14,389 bases of DNA from WHSM01 sp050701635 (GTDB taxonomy: Bacteria; Actinomycetota; Actinomycetes; Mycobacteriales; Micromonosporaceae): NCBI GenBank assembly GCA_050701635.1, contig JBOGDF010000118.1:1-14389 (forward strand), written 5' to 3'. How positions within the stretch are numbered: the first letter of the stretch is position 1; every line of letters starts with the position of its first letter. Both the position numbers and the translations under genes were made by a program. Positions 1 through 6,196 of this stretch are shown here, one piece after another. The notes beneath the pieces were generated by a model. The model worked only from the letters and a program-made list of their open reading frames with translations. It made no database searches and had not been told where the DNA came from.

Positions 1-305
1 CGCTGTGCCAGCGCGCCGACGTGATCCTCGCCGACGAGCCGGTCTCCGCGCTCGACCCGAGCGCCGCCGACCAGGTGGTGTCGCTGCTGGCGAAGCTCGC
101 CGCCGACGGGCTCGCGGTCGCCGCCGTACTGCACCAGCCGGAGCTGGCCCGCCGGTACGCCCACCGGATCGTCGGGCTGCTCGACGCCCGGGTCGCGCTC
201 GACGCCGCCTCCGACGCGATCGACCAGCCCGAGATCGACGCGCTCTATGGCGACCGCGCGGCGGCGTACCCCCGGAAAGAGAGGGTGACCGGTGACCGCC
301 GTTGA
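1..305 (+). CDS. phnC: PhnC-like phosphonate ABC transporter ATPase (3' part only)
   Basis: This is the C-terminal part of an ABC ATPase; the start and the Walker A end lie before the window, and codons are in phase from base 3. The visible protein opens on the Walker B strand and D-loop (VILADEPVSALDP), followed by the switch-histidine segment AAVLHQPELARRYAHRIVGL. An LHQ switch followed by ARRYAHRI and a short tail is typical of PhnC, which energises phosphonate or phosphate-ester uptake at the cytoplasmic face of the membrane. The stop codon overlaps the start of the PhnE permease by 14 nt, indicating translational coupling. The family call comes from the motifs together with the PhnE neighbour. 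The actual substrate (phosphonate, phosphite or a phosphate ester) cannot be read from this fragment. Confidence 0.85.
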   Translation, partial: LCQRADVILADEPVSALDPSAADQVVSLLAKLAADGLAVAAVLHQPELARRYAHRIVGLLDARVALDAASDAIDQPEIDALYGDRAAAYPRKERVTGDRR

Positions 306-1104
306 GGCGCGCCCCACGCTGAAGCCGCCGGCTCGGTGGCGGCCGTCGCCCCTGGTCACCGGGGCGGTGATCGCGATCGTGGCGGCGCACGTGCTCGCCG
401 CCGACGCCACCGAGTTCTCCCTGACCACCCTGGTACGCGGCTGGGCCGGGATGGCCGACTTCCTCAGCGAGGCGTTGCCGCCGGATCTGAGCTGGGCGGT
501 GCTCGAGCCCAGCATCGAGGCGGCCGGAATCACCCTCTACATCGGACTGTTGGGCACCACGTTCTCGATCCCGTTCGCGCTGCTGCTGGCGGTGCTGGGA
601 TCCCGGGCCACCACCCACAGCGGCTGGATCTACCAGGTCGCCCGGTCCCTGCTGTCGCTGCTGCGGTCGGTGCCGGACGTGGTGTTCGCGCTGATCTTCG
701 TCACCGCGGTCGGGCTGGGGCCGTTCGCCGGCGTACTGGCGCTGGTCTTCCACAACACCGGCGTGATGGGGAAGTTGTGGGCCGAGGCGATGGAGGAGTC
801 CGACCTGGGGCCCCGCGACGCGCTGCGGGTCAGCGGCGCGTCCGGCGCCCAGACCGCGCTGCACGCCGTACTGCCGACGGTGCTTCCGCAGTTCGTCGGG
901 CTGCTGCTCTACCGGTTCGACGTGAACGTACGGTCCTCGCTGGTGCTCGGGCTGGTCGGCGCCGGTGGCATCGGGTTCCTGATCAACCAGTCGATCAAGC
1001 TGTTCCGTTTCGACGAGATGGCCACCCACATCCTCGTGGTGCTGGTGCTGGTGATCGCCGTCGACCAGCTTTCCGCTCTGGTACGGCGCCGCATCGAGGC
1101 GTAA
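292..1104 (+). CDS. phnE: PhnE-like phosphonate ABC transporter permease
   Basis: Inner-membrane permease of a binding-protein-dependent phosphonate-type importer, 270 aa, a normal length for the family. It has about six hydrophobic segments (around residues 20-37, 77-103, 125-155, 195-208, 215-232 and 245-262). An EAA-type cytoplasmic loop, which contacts the ATPase, runs from about 165 to 198 (EAMEESDLG... to the VLPTVLP end), and the PhnE hallmark LVGAGGIGFLI is at 221-231. The GTG start overlaps the end of the ATPase gene, with AGAGAGGG a few bases upstream. The binding protein PhnD is not in view and probably lies upstream with the rest of phnC. A secreted phosphodiesterase follows 105 bp downstream, fitting a phosphorus-scavenging locus. 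Substrate specificity is inferred from the family only. Confidence 0.88.
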   Translation: MTAVEARPTLKPPARWRPSPLVTGAVIAIVAAHVLAADATEFSLTTLVRGWAGMADFLSEALPPDLSWAVLEPSIEAAGITLYIGLLGTTFSIPFALLLAVLGSRATTHSGWIYQVARSLLSLLRSVPDVVFALIFVTAVGLGPFAGVLALVFHNTGVMGKLWAEAMEESDLGPRDALRVSGASGAQTALHAVLPTVLPQFVGLLLYRFDVNVRSSLVLGLVGAGGIGFLINQSIKLFRFDEMATHILVVLVLVIAVDQLSALVRRRIEA

Positions 1105-1107
1105 GCA

Positions 1108-1164
1108 AGGCACACCGCTTTCTGAGGCACACCGCTTTCTGAGGCACACCGCTTTCTGAGGCAC
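1108..1164 (+). repeat. 17-bp tandem repeat, 3.35 copies
   Basis: The unit AGGCACACCGCTTTCTG occurs three times without a mismatch and is followed by a partial AGGCAC. It starts four bases after the phnE stop codon and ends 45 bp before the phosphodiesterase start. It is not coding in either neighbour. The 17-bp period is not the 11-bp period of PHO boxes. It may be replication-slippage DNA or a set of protein-binding sites. Confidence 0.95.
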
Positions 1165-1209
1165 TCCGTGTTCCGGTCATTTCCCGTTCGTTCCCTGGGG
1201 AGGAGAAAG

Positions 1210-2748
1210 ATGGCAACCACTCGCAAGGTGCTGAGCCTGCTCGCCGCCACGCTCGCGGCGGGCACGGTCGCGCTCGGCGTACCGCCGGCGGGGGCCGACG
1301 CCGCCGTACGGCCGCAGAAGGTCGTGGTGTTCGGTCTCGACGGCCTCAACTTCGACAAGATCGCACCCGCCAACGCCCCGAACCTCGACGCGCTGATCGC
1401 CGGTGGCCGTCGCAGCCAGACCTGGCTGTACGCCAACCCGATGGCGCCGACGCTCTCCGGCCCCGGCTGGGCGACCATCGGCACCGGGGTGTGGCCCGAC
1501 AAGCACAAGGTCACCAGCAACAGCTGGGGTACGTCGACCAACCTCAGCAGGTACCCCGACTTCCTCACCCGGCTCGAGCAGGCGGACAGCGCGAAGTCCA
1601 CGTACGCCATCGCCGACTGGTCGCCGCTGACCAGCAACAGCGCCGGCCAGGCGATCTTCACCGACGCGATCGACGCCCGGGTGACCGTCAGCGACGCCCA
1701 GGGGTACGCCCGCGCCGACGCCGAGATCGCCGGCAAGGCGGCGGCGCAGATGACCGCCACCGGTCCTGACGCGTCGTTCGTCTACTTCGGAGAGATCGAC
1801 ATCGCCGGCCACAGCTGCGGTACGGAGCTGCCCTGCTACAACACCGCGATCGAGCACTCCGACGCGCACATCGGCACCGTGATCAACGCGATCAAGGCCC
1901 GCCCCACGTACGCCGAGGAGGACTGGACCTTCCTCGTCACCACCGACCACGGCCACGTACCGGCCGGTGGCCACGGCGGCAGCACCCCGGCGGAGCGCTC
2001 GTCGTTCGTGATCGAGTACGGCCCGGGGATCGCCGCGGGGGTACCGGCGATCAAGTCGAAGAACGTGGACATCGCCAACACCGTGCTCGGGATCCACGGC
2101 GTGACCGTCGACCCGGCCTGGGGGCTGGACGGGCAGCGGACCGGCACCGCCAGCAGCGACCCGTTCGACACGCTGATCGGCGCGCTACAGCCGCGGGTCG
2201 ACGAGACCGGAATCCCGTCCGGCGTACTCGGCTGGACTCACGCCACCCCCAGCGGGTGGAGCATCGACAACACCGGCATGGGTACGGGCGGCGTCACCGA
2301 ATGGCGCGGCTGGTCGATGACCACCGACGACTTCTGGACGAAGACCCAGCGCGACCAGCAGCGGGAGAACAACGTACGGGCCCGCGGCGTGTTCGCCGTC
2401 GCCGACTCCGACGAGTGGTCCGACAAGGCCACCACAGGATCGTTCACCAGCGCATTGGTATCGCCCGGGTACGACGTGTCGCGCGCCCGTACCGTCGCGG
2501 TGTCGTTCGGGTCGCACTACTTGAAGGAAGGCAACGAGACCGCGACCGTGACGGTGTCCTTCGACGGCGGCGCCGAGTCGGTGGTGCTGAAATACACCGG
2601 CGACGCGATCGCGAAGCTGGAGAAGCTGGCGGTCAACGTGCCCTCCGGCGCGTCGCGCATGGTCGTCCGGTGGCGCCTCTCCCACGGCGTCAACAACTGG
2701 TACTGGGCCGTCGATAACCCGTCGGCCGCAGTCATCCGTACCCGCTGA
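1210..2748 (+). CDS. Secreted alkaline-phosphatase-superfamily phosphodiesterase
   Basis: Predicted exported metal-dependent phosphodiesterase/nucleotide pyrophosphatase, 512 aa. An ATG at 1210 behind GGGGAGGAGAAAG is preferred to an in-frame start 42 bases upstream, because it begins directly with a signal peptide (residues 1-30, ending AGADAAV). The superfamily's metal and nucleophile residues are all visible: D44 in FGLDGL, Ser83 in APTLSGPGWATIGTG where nucleotide pyrophosphatases usually carry Thr, D197 and H201 in DIAGH, D246-H247 in TTDHGH, and H255. From about residue 380 a separate beta-rich domain ends in VNNWYWAVDN, resembling lectin or carbohydrate-binding jelly rolls. Lying 105 bp after phnE, it could release phosphate or phosphonate groups outside the cell for the adjacent importer. 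The natural substrate is unknown; phosphodiester, pyrophosphate and phosphonate esters are all possible. Confidence 0.87.
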   Translation: MATTRKVLSLLAATLAAGTVALGVPPAGADAAVRPQKVVVFGLDGLNFDKIAPANAPNLDALIAGGRRSQTWLYANPMAPTLSGPGWATIGTGVWPDKHKVTSNSWGTSTNLSRYPDFLTRLEQADSAKSTYAIADWSPLTSNSAGQAIFTDAIDARVTVSDAQGYARADAEIAGKAAAQMTATGPDASFVYFGEIDIAGHSCGTELPCYNTAIEHSDAHIGTVINAIKARPTYAEEDWTFLVTTDHGHVPAGGHGGSTPAERSSFVIEYGPGIAAGVPAIKSKNVDIANTVLGIHGVTVDPAWGLDGQRTGTASSDPFDTLIGALQPRVDETGIPSGVLGWTHATPSGWSIDNTGMGTGGVTEWRGWSMTTDDFWTKTQRDQQRENNVRARGVFAVADSDEWSDKATTGSFTSALVSPGYDVSRARTVAVSFGSHYLKEGNETATVTVSFDGGAESVVLKYTGDAIAKLEKLAVNVPSGASRMVVRWRLSHGVNNWYWAVDNPSAAVIRTR

Positions 2749-2754
2749 AATGGT

Positions 2755-2812
2755 TGATCTTGGGGTTTTGGTTGCCGGGAGTACGTTCTGACCAGCCAGA
2801 ACCCCAAGATCA
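2755..2812. terminator. Bidirectional hairpin terminator
   Basis: A 17-bp stem (arms 2755-2771 and 2796-2812, with one G-T pair) encloses a 24-nt loop. The left arm reads TGATCTTGGGGTTTTGG. It fills the gap between two convergent stop codons, 6 nt from one and 3 nt from the other, so it can serve both genes. There is no long T-run, as is usual in high-GC actinobacteria. Confidence 0.8.
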
Positions 2813-2815
2813 CAG

Positions 2816-4477
2816 TCAGCGTTTGCGGGTCTTTCCGGTTGCGGTGCCCGAGTACGGCGAGCAGGCGCTGGCGACGCACGCTCTGACCCGGTACGTGTAC
2901 TGGGTGTTGCGCGCCAACCCGCTGTCGGTGTAAGTGGTCACGTCGTGTCCGACCCGCGCCACCTCCGCGAAGCTGGTGCAGCCGACGCCGAGGCAGCGTT
3001 CGATCGCGAAGCTGTCCTCCGTACCGGCGTTGTCCTGCCAGGTGAGCCGGACCTGGCTGGCCGAGATCCCGGTGGCGGTCAGGCCGCTGGGCGCCAGCAG
3101 CGCGGGGGCGGCGCCGGCGGCGAACCGGAGGAGCACGATGTCGTCGGCGGTGCCGCGGGACGAGAGGTAGTTGTTCCACGACGTACCGACCACGATCGCC
3201 TCATCCGCGGCGTCCACCGCGAGGCCGGCGACAACGTCGTCGCCACCGACCGGGCCGTTGAACCGGTGCCGCCACAGCTCGGTGCCGCCGGCGGCGTACC
3301 GGATGGTGGCGTAGTCGTCGTTGTGTACGAAGACGTCCCGGATGGTCGCCGCCAGGGTGACCGCGCCGGTGGAGTCGGCGGCGATGTGCAGCCCGGTCAG
3401 CACGTCTTCGGCGGCGACGCTGAGCGGGGTCGACCAGAGCCGCGCGCCCGCGGCGGAGTACCGCGACACGGCGCCGGAGCGGTTGCCGTCGATATCGACG
3501 AGGAATCCGGCGGTCACCAGGTCGCCGGACGGGTTCAGGTCGACCGCGTCGCCGCCGTCCCGGATGGTCTGCAGCAGGGTGCCGGCCGCGTCGTACCGCA
3601 GGGTGACCGGGTTCGGGACCGCGTACGGGCTGGCGGTCTCCTGGACGATGCCGGTGATCGCGATCCGGCCGGCGGCGTCCACGTCCAGGTCCTGCGGCAG
3701 CTCGTGGCTGAGCGCGGTGTCGGTGAAGCTGCGCTGCCAGGCCACGCCCCCGTCCGGGCGGTACGCCACCGTGTCCAGGTCGTTGGTCAGCTCGTCGGCG
3801 CGCTTGGCGAAGCCGGTGACGACCAAGGTGCCGGACGGGCTGAGCGCCATGTCGGCCACCCGGTCGTCGGTGGTGCCGGGCGCACTGTGGGTACGCGACC
3901 ACGCCAGCTCGCCCGACGCCCGGTACTTGCGGACCAGCCAGTCGTACGCCTGGCCGTTGTTCTGCCCGTACGTGAAGCCGCCGACGTACACGTCGCCGGC
4001 GGGGTCGACCGCGACCTCGCTGGCGACGTCGTAGCCCTGCGCCGGGCCGTCGATCCGGTGCGCCCAGCGTTGCGTACCGTCCGACCCGAAGCCGACCACC
4101 AGCGCATCGATGTTGGCGCCGAAGATCGCGCCGTCGCTGGTCCAGCCGGCGGCGTACACGTTGCCGTCGTCGCCGACCGCGACCGCGAACCCGCGCCCGC
4201 CGACGCCGCCGGCGGAGCCGTTGTAGCGGGCGACCCACTGCACAGCGCCCGTCGGGCTCAGTTTCACGACCGCGAGCCCGGCGCCGCTCGCCCCGTCCAC
4301 CGCGCCGGCGACGTACACGTTGCGGGCGGCGTCGACGGTGACGGCGCTCGCCTGGTCGTACCCCCCGCCGTGGAATCGGACCAGCTGCGGCGCGTCAGCG
4401 GCGGCAGCCGCGGAGGAGGGCAGCAGGCCGCCCACCAGGATCCCCGTGGCCAGGAACATTCCGGGTGTACGGCGCAT
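2816..4477 (-). CDS. Secreted beta-propeller protein with C-terminal FN3 domain
   Basis: Exported 553-aa protein with no recognisable catalytic motif. Residues 1-28 form a signal peptide (MRRTPGMFLATGILVGGLLP and an alanine tail). Residues about 35-455 hold roughly eight repeats of about 50-55 residues. Each pairs a strand such as AVTVDAARNVYVAG or EVAVDPAGDVYVGG with one such as LVRKYRASGELAWSR, as in SBBP/PQQ-like beta-propellers. Residues 457-553 form a fibronectin type III domain (PSGLTATGISASQVRLTW to YTYRVRACVASACSPYSG) with four cysteines. I chose the ATG at 4477 because TGAGGTGG lies at the right distance; a GTG at 4486 would sit directly on that site. The gene begins 70 bp after the membrane anti-sigma gene with no clear promoter between them, so it may be the operon's surface effector or sensor. 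Function is unknown; binding or adhesion is a guess. Confidence 0.85.
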   Translation of the reverse strand: MRRTPGMFLATGILVGGLLPSSAAAAADAPQLVRFHGGGYDQASAVTVDAARNVYVAGAVDGASGAGLAVVKLSPTGAVQWVARYNGSAGGVGGRGFAVAVGDDGNVYAAGWTSDGAIFGANIDALVVGFGSDGTQRWAHRIDGPAQGYDVASEVAVDPAGDVYVGGFTYGQNNGQAYDWLVRKYRASGELAWSRTHSAPGTTDDRVADMALSPSGTLVVTGFAKRADELTNDLDTVAYRPDGGVAWQRSFTDTALSHELPQDLDVDAAGRIAITGIVQETASPYAVPNPVTLRYDAAGTLLQTIRDGGDAVDLNPSGDLVTAGFLVDIDGNRSGAVSRYSAAGARLWSTPLSVAAEDVLTGLHIAADSTGAVTLAATIRDVFVHNDDYATIRYAAGGTELWRHRFNGPVGGDDVVAGLAVDAADEAIVVGTSWNNYLSSRGTADDIVLLRFAAGAAPALLAPSGLTATGISASQVRLTWQDNAGTEDSFAIERCLGVGCTSFAEVARVGHDVTTYTDSGLARNTQYTYRVRACVASACSPYSGTATGKTRKR

Positions 4478-4547
4478 CGCGACCACCTCAGAAGCATCGA
4501 CGTCTTCAGGTAGTACGGACGCCGGAGCGGCCCAGATTGCGCGGCCG

Positions 4548-5321
4548 TCAAGAACGTTTCAGCTCGGCGGAGAGCACCACCCGGCCGGTGTCGTCGAGCA
4601 CCAGTACCAGCGCGACCTCGTGCACCGGCAGCGCGATCGCGCCGCCCCAGCCGCGCCGTCCGGTCATGTCCACGGCGTCGTCCACCGGCTGGCCGGCGCC
4701 GCCCCTGGTGACCAGCTCGATGTCGTACCGCCCGGGTGGCAGCGGCCGGTCCAGCGACAGGTAGAGCCAGGGCGGATCTCCCTGGTACGCGAACAGCGCG
4801 CCGCGCCGGGCGCCGGCCGGGTCGCGTACCGGGAAGGCGACGAAGTATTCGCCGTCGGCGGTCGCCAGGGTCTGCCGCAGCCCGGAAGCCACCCGGCGGT
4901 CCTCGGCGCCGGCCCACCACACGACGCCGGCGGCCAGCGCGGCGACCAGCACGAACACCACGGCGAGCCGCAGCGCGCGTACCAACCTGGTGCGGGTGGG
5001 TGCTCTGGCGGTGCCGGAAGCGGTGGCCGGCTGGTCGGCGGGCGCCGCCTCATCGGCGGGGGTCGGCCGGTGGGCGGCGGGGGTCGGCTGGTCGGCGGCG
5101 ACCGCCGCGATCACCGCGGACTCGAAGCCCGACGGCGGCTCCACCGGCGGCACCAGCGCCAGGATGTCGTCGGAGAGCCCGGACAGCTCGGTCAGGTGGG
5201 TACGGCACTGCGGGCAGCCGGTGACGTGTGCCAGCACCCGCGCCTGGTCCTCGATCGGGGCGATGCCGAGCGCCACCTCCGGCATCAGCTGCCGCAGCTC
5301 ACCGCACACCGGCTCATTCAT
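4548..5321 (-). CDS. Transmembrane zinc-finger anti-sigma factor
   Basis: Membrane anti-sigma factor of 257 aa, predicted to hold the adjacent ECF sigma factor inactive. The cytoplasmic N-terminus carries a zf-HC2/anti-sigma domain with C6 and the H32-x3-C36-x2-C39 signature. A Pro/Ala-rich linker (about 76-108) leads to one transmembrane helix (about 116-137, ending VVWWAG). An external domain of about 115 residues follows (GEYFVAFPV, PPGRYDIELVTRGG, GWGGAIALPV), resembling the extracytoplasmic part of RskA-like proteins. Its start overlaps the sigma stop by 8 nt, the standard coupling of sigma and anti-sigma genes. The external domain is where a signal, or proteolysis of the anti-sigma, would act. 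The trigger is not evident. Confidence 0.88.
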   Translation of the reverse strand: MNEPVCGELRQLMPEVALGIAPIEDQARVLAHVTGCPQCRTHLTELSGLSDDILALVPPVEPPSGFESAVIAAVAADQPTPAAHRPTPADEAAPADQPATASGTARAPTRTRLVRALRLAVVFVLVAALAAGVVWWAGAEDRRVASGLRQTLATADGEYFVAFPVRDPAGARRGALFAYQGDPPWLYLSLDRPLPPGRYDIELVTRGGAGQPVDDAVDMTGRRGWGGAIALPVHEVALVLVLDDTGRVVLSAELKRS

Positions 5322-5880
5322 CGGGCACCTCGAGGCTGGTACGCAGCTTCAGCAGCGCGGTACGGATCCGGGTCTTCACGGTCCCCAGCGGTACGTCGTC
5401 CAGCTCACCGATCTCCTTCGCAGTCAGCCCGTTGAACACCGCGAGCAGCAGGCACCGGCGCTGGTCGGACGGCAGCTCGCCGAGCGCGTCCCGGAGCCGG
5501 TTCAGCTCCCCCGCGGTGGTGATGTCCTCGCCCGGCACCGGGTCGGTGCTGGGCGCCCGCAGTGAAGTGAAGAGCACCGGGTCCACCGGGATCGCGCGGC
5601 GCAGCCGTACCGCGTCGACCGCCAGGTTGCGGGTGATGGTGAGCAGCCAAGTAGCGACGCTGCCGCGCCGCCGGTCGAACACCGCCGCGTGCCGCCAGGC
5701 CCGCACGAACGCCTCCTGTGCCACCTCGTTCGCCGCGTCCGGGTCGGCGAGAATCGCGTACGCCAGCCCGAACACCCGTCCCTGGAACCGCCGTACGAAG
5801 GCGGCTGCCAGATCCGGCTCGGCCGAGGCCAGGCCGGCCAGCAGCGACTCGTCCGACAGCCCCACGTAGTTGGTACGCAT
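5314..5880 (-). CDS. ECF RNA polymerase sigma factor (SigK-like)
   Basis: Complete sigma-70 family ECF sigma factor, 188 aa. Region 2 spans about 25-95 (FGLAYAILADPDAANEVAQEAFVRAWR, then TWLLTITRNLAVDAVR, the core-binding and -10 recognition helices). Region 4 spans about 128-182 (ALGELPSDQRRCLLLAVFNGLTAKEIGEL, VPLGTVKTRIRTALLKLR, the -35 recognition helix-turn-helix). The FNGLTAKEI...VPLGTVKTR wording is that of SigK-type (ECF19-like) factors, which are paired with membrane anti-sigmas, as here. The ATG has GGAGCGGG upstream. Its gene follows the small zf-HC2 gene by 49 bp, so it may share a transcript with the MFS-sigma4 gene. The regulon cannot be deduced; the secreted propeller gene downstream is the nearest candidate. 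Confidence 0.92.
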   Translation of the reverse strand: MRTNYVGLSDESLLAGLASAEPDLAAAFVRRFQGRVFGLAYAILADPDAANEVAQEAFVRAWRHAAVFDRRRGSVATWLLTITRNLAVDAVRLRRAIPVDPVLFTSLRAPSTDPVPGEDITTAGELNRLRDALGELPSDQRRCLLLAVFNGLTAKEIGELDDVPLGTVKTRIRTALLKLRTSLEVPDE

Positions 5881-5920
5881 CAGGCCCGCTCCGGGATTGC
5901 GCCACGCATCCGCGAAGCCC

Positions 5921-5941
5921 CGCCGCCAGTCAACGGCGGCG
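5921..5941. terminator. Hairpin over the stop codon of the zf-HC2 gene
   Basis: Arms CGCCGCC and GGCGGCG (7 bp) enclose a 7-nt loop that contains the stop codon of the small anti-sigma gene. It lies between the two sigma/anti-sigma modules and could attenuate readthrough, or could simply be GC-rich coding sequence. No T-tract follows it. Confidence 0.3.
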
Positions 5942-6196
5942 CGGCTTGACCAGGGTCGCCAGCAGGCGATCTCGTACGTACGGGTCCAGGCTCGCGATCT
6001 CCTCCGGACTCAGCTTGCCGGCGAGCCCGGCGACCGTACGCCATTGGTCCAGCGCGGCCCGGCAGCCGGGACACCCCTCGAGATGCGCGTCGACCTGCCG
6101 CTTCACGTCGTCGGTCAGGGCACCGTCGAGGTACGCCGTCAGCAGCTCGACTACGTCGACGCATCGCTGATCGGTTGGCTCGGGCTTGTCGGCCAT
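5930..6196 (-). CDS. Small soluble zf-HC2 anti-sigma factor
   Basis: An 88-aa putative zinc-binding anti-sigma protein. C12 and the H38-x3-C42-x2-C45 motif (VDAHLEGCPGCRAAL) match the zf-HC2 anti-sigma fold, preceded by VVELLTAYLDGALTDDVK, the helix that normally contacts the sigma factor. No transmembrane segment follows, so it should be cytosolic. Redox- or zinc-dependent release, as in other ZAS proteins, is possible but not shown. The start codon lies inside the 3' end of the MFS-sigma4 gene (46 nt overlap) behind the strong site AGGGAGGA. This is exactly the arrangement of an ECF sigma gene and its anti-sigma, so its ancestral partner is very likely the region 4 now fused to the MFS protein. 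It could also act on the full-length ECF sigma factor encoded just downstream. Confidence 0.88.
   Translation of the reverse strand: MADKPEPTDQRCVDVVELLTAYLDGALTDDVKRQVDAHLEGCPGCRAALDQWRTVAGLAGKLSPEEIASLDPYVRDRLLATLVKPRRR

Noticed and set aside
1168..1209. Upstream start for the phosphodiesterase
   Set aside because: The 14 extra residues precede a complete signal peptide, and the only good Shine-Dalgarno site is directly before 1210.
2945..4513. Long plus-strand open frame opposite the beta-propeller gene
   Set aside because: The minus-strand frame has a signal peptide, regular propeller repeats and an FN3 domain; the antisense product has none and is Arg/Gly-rich.
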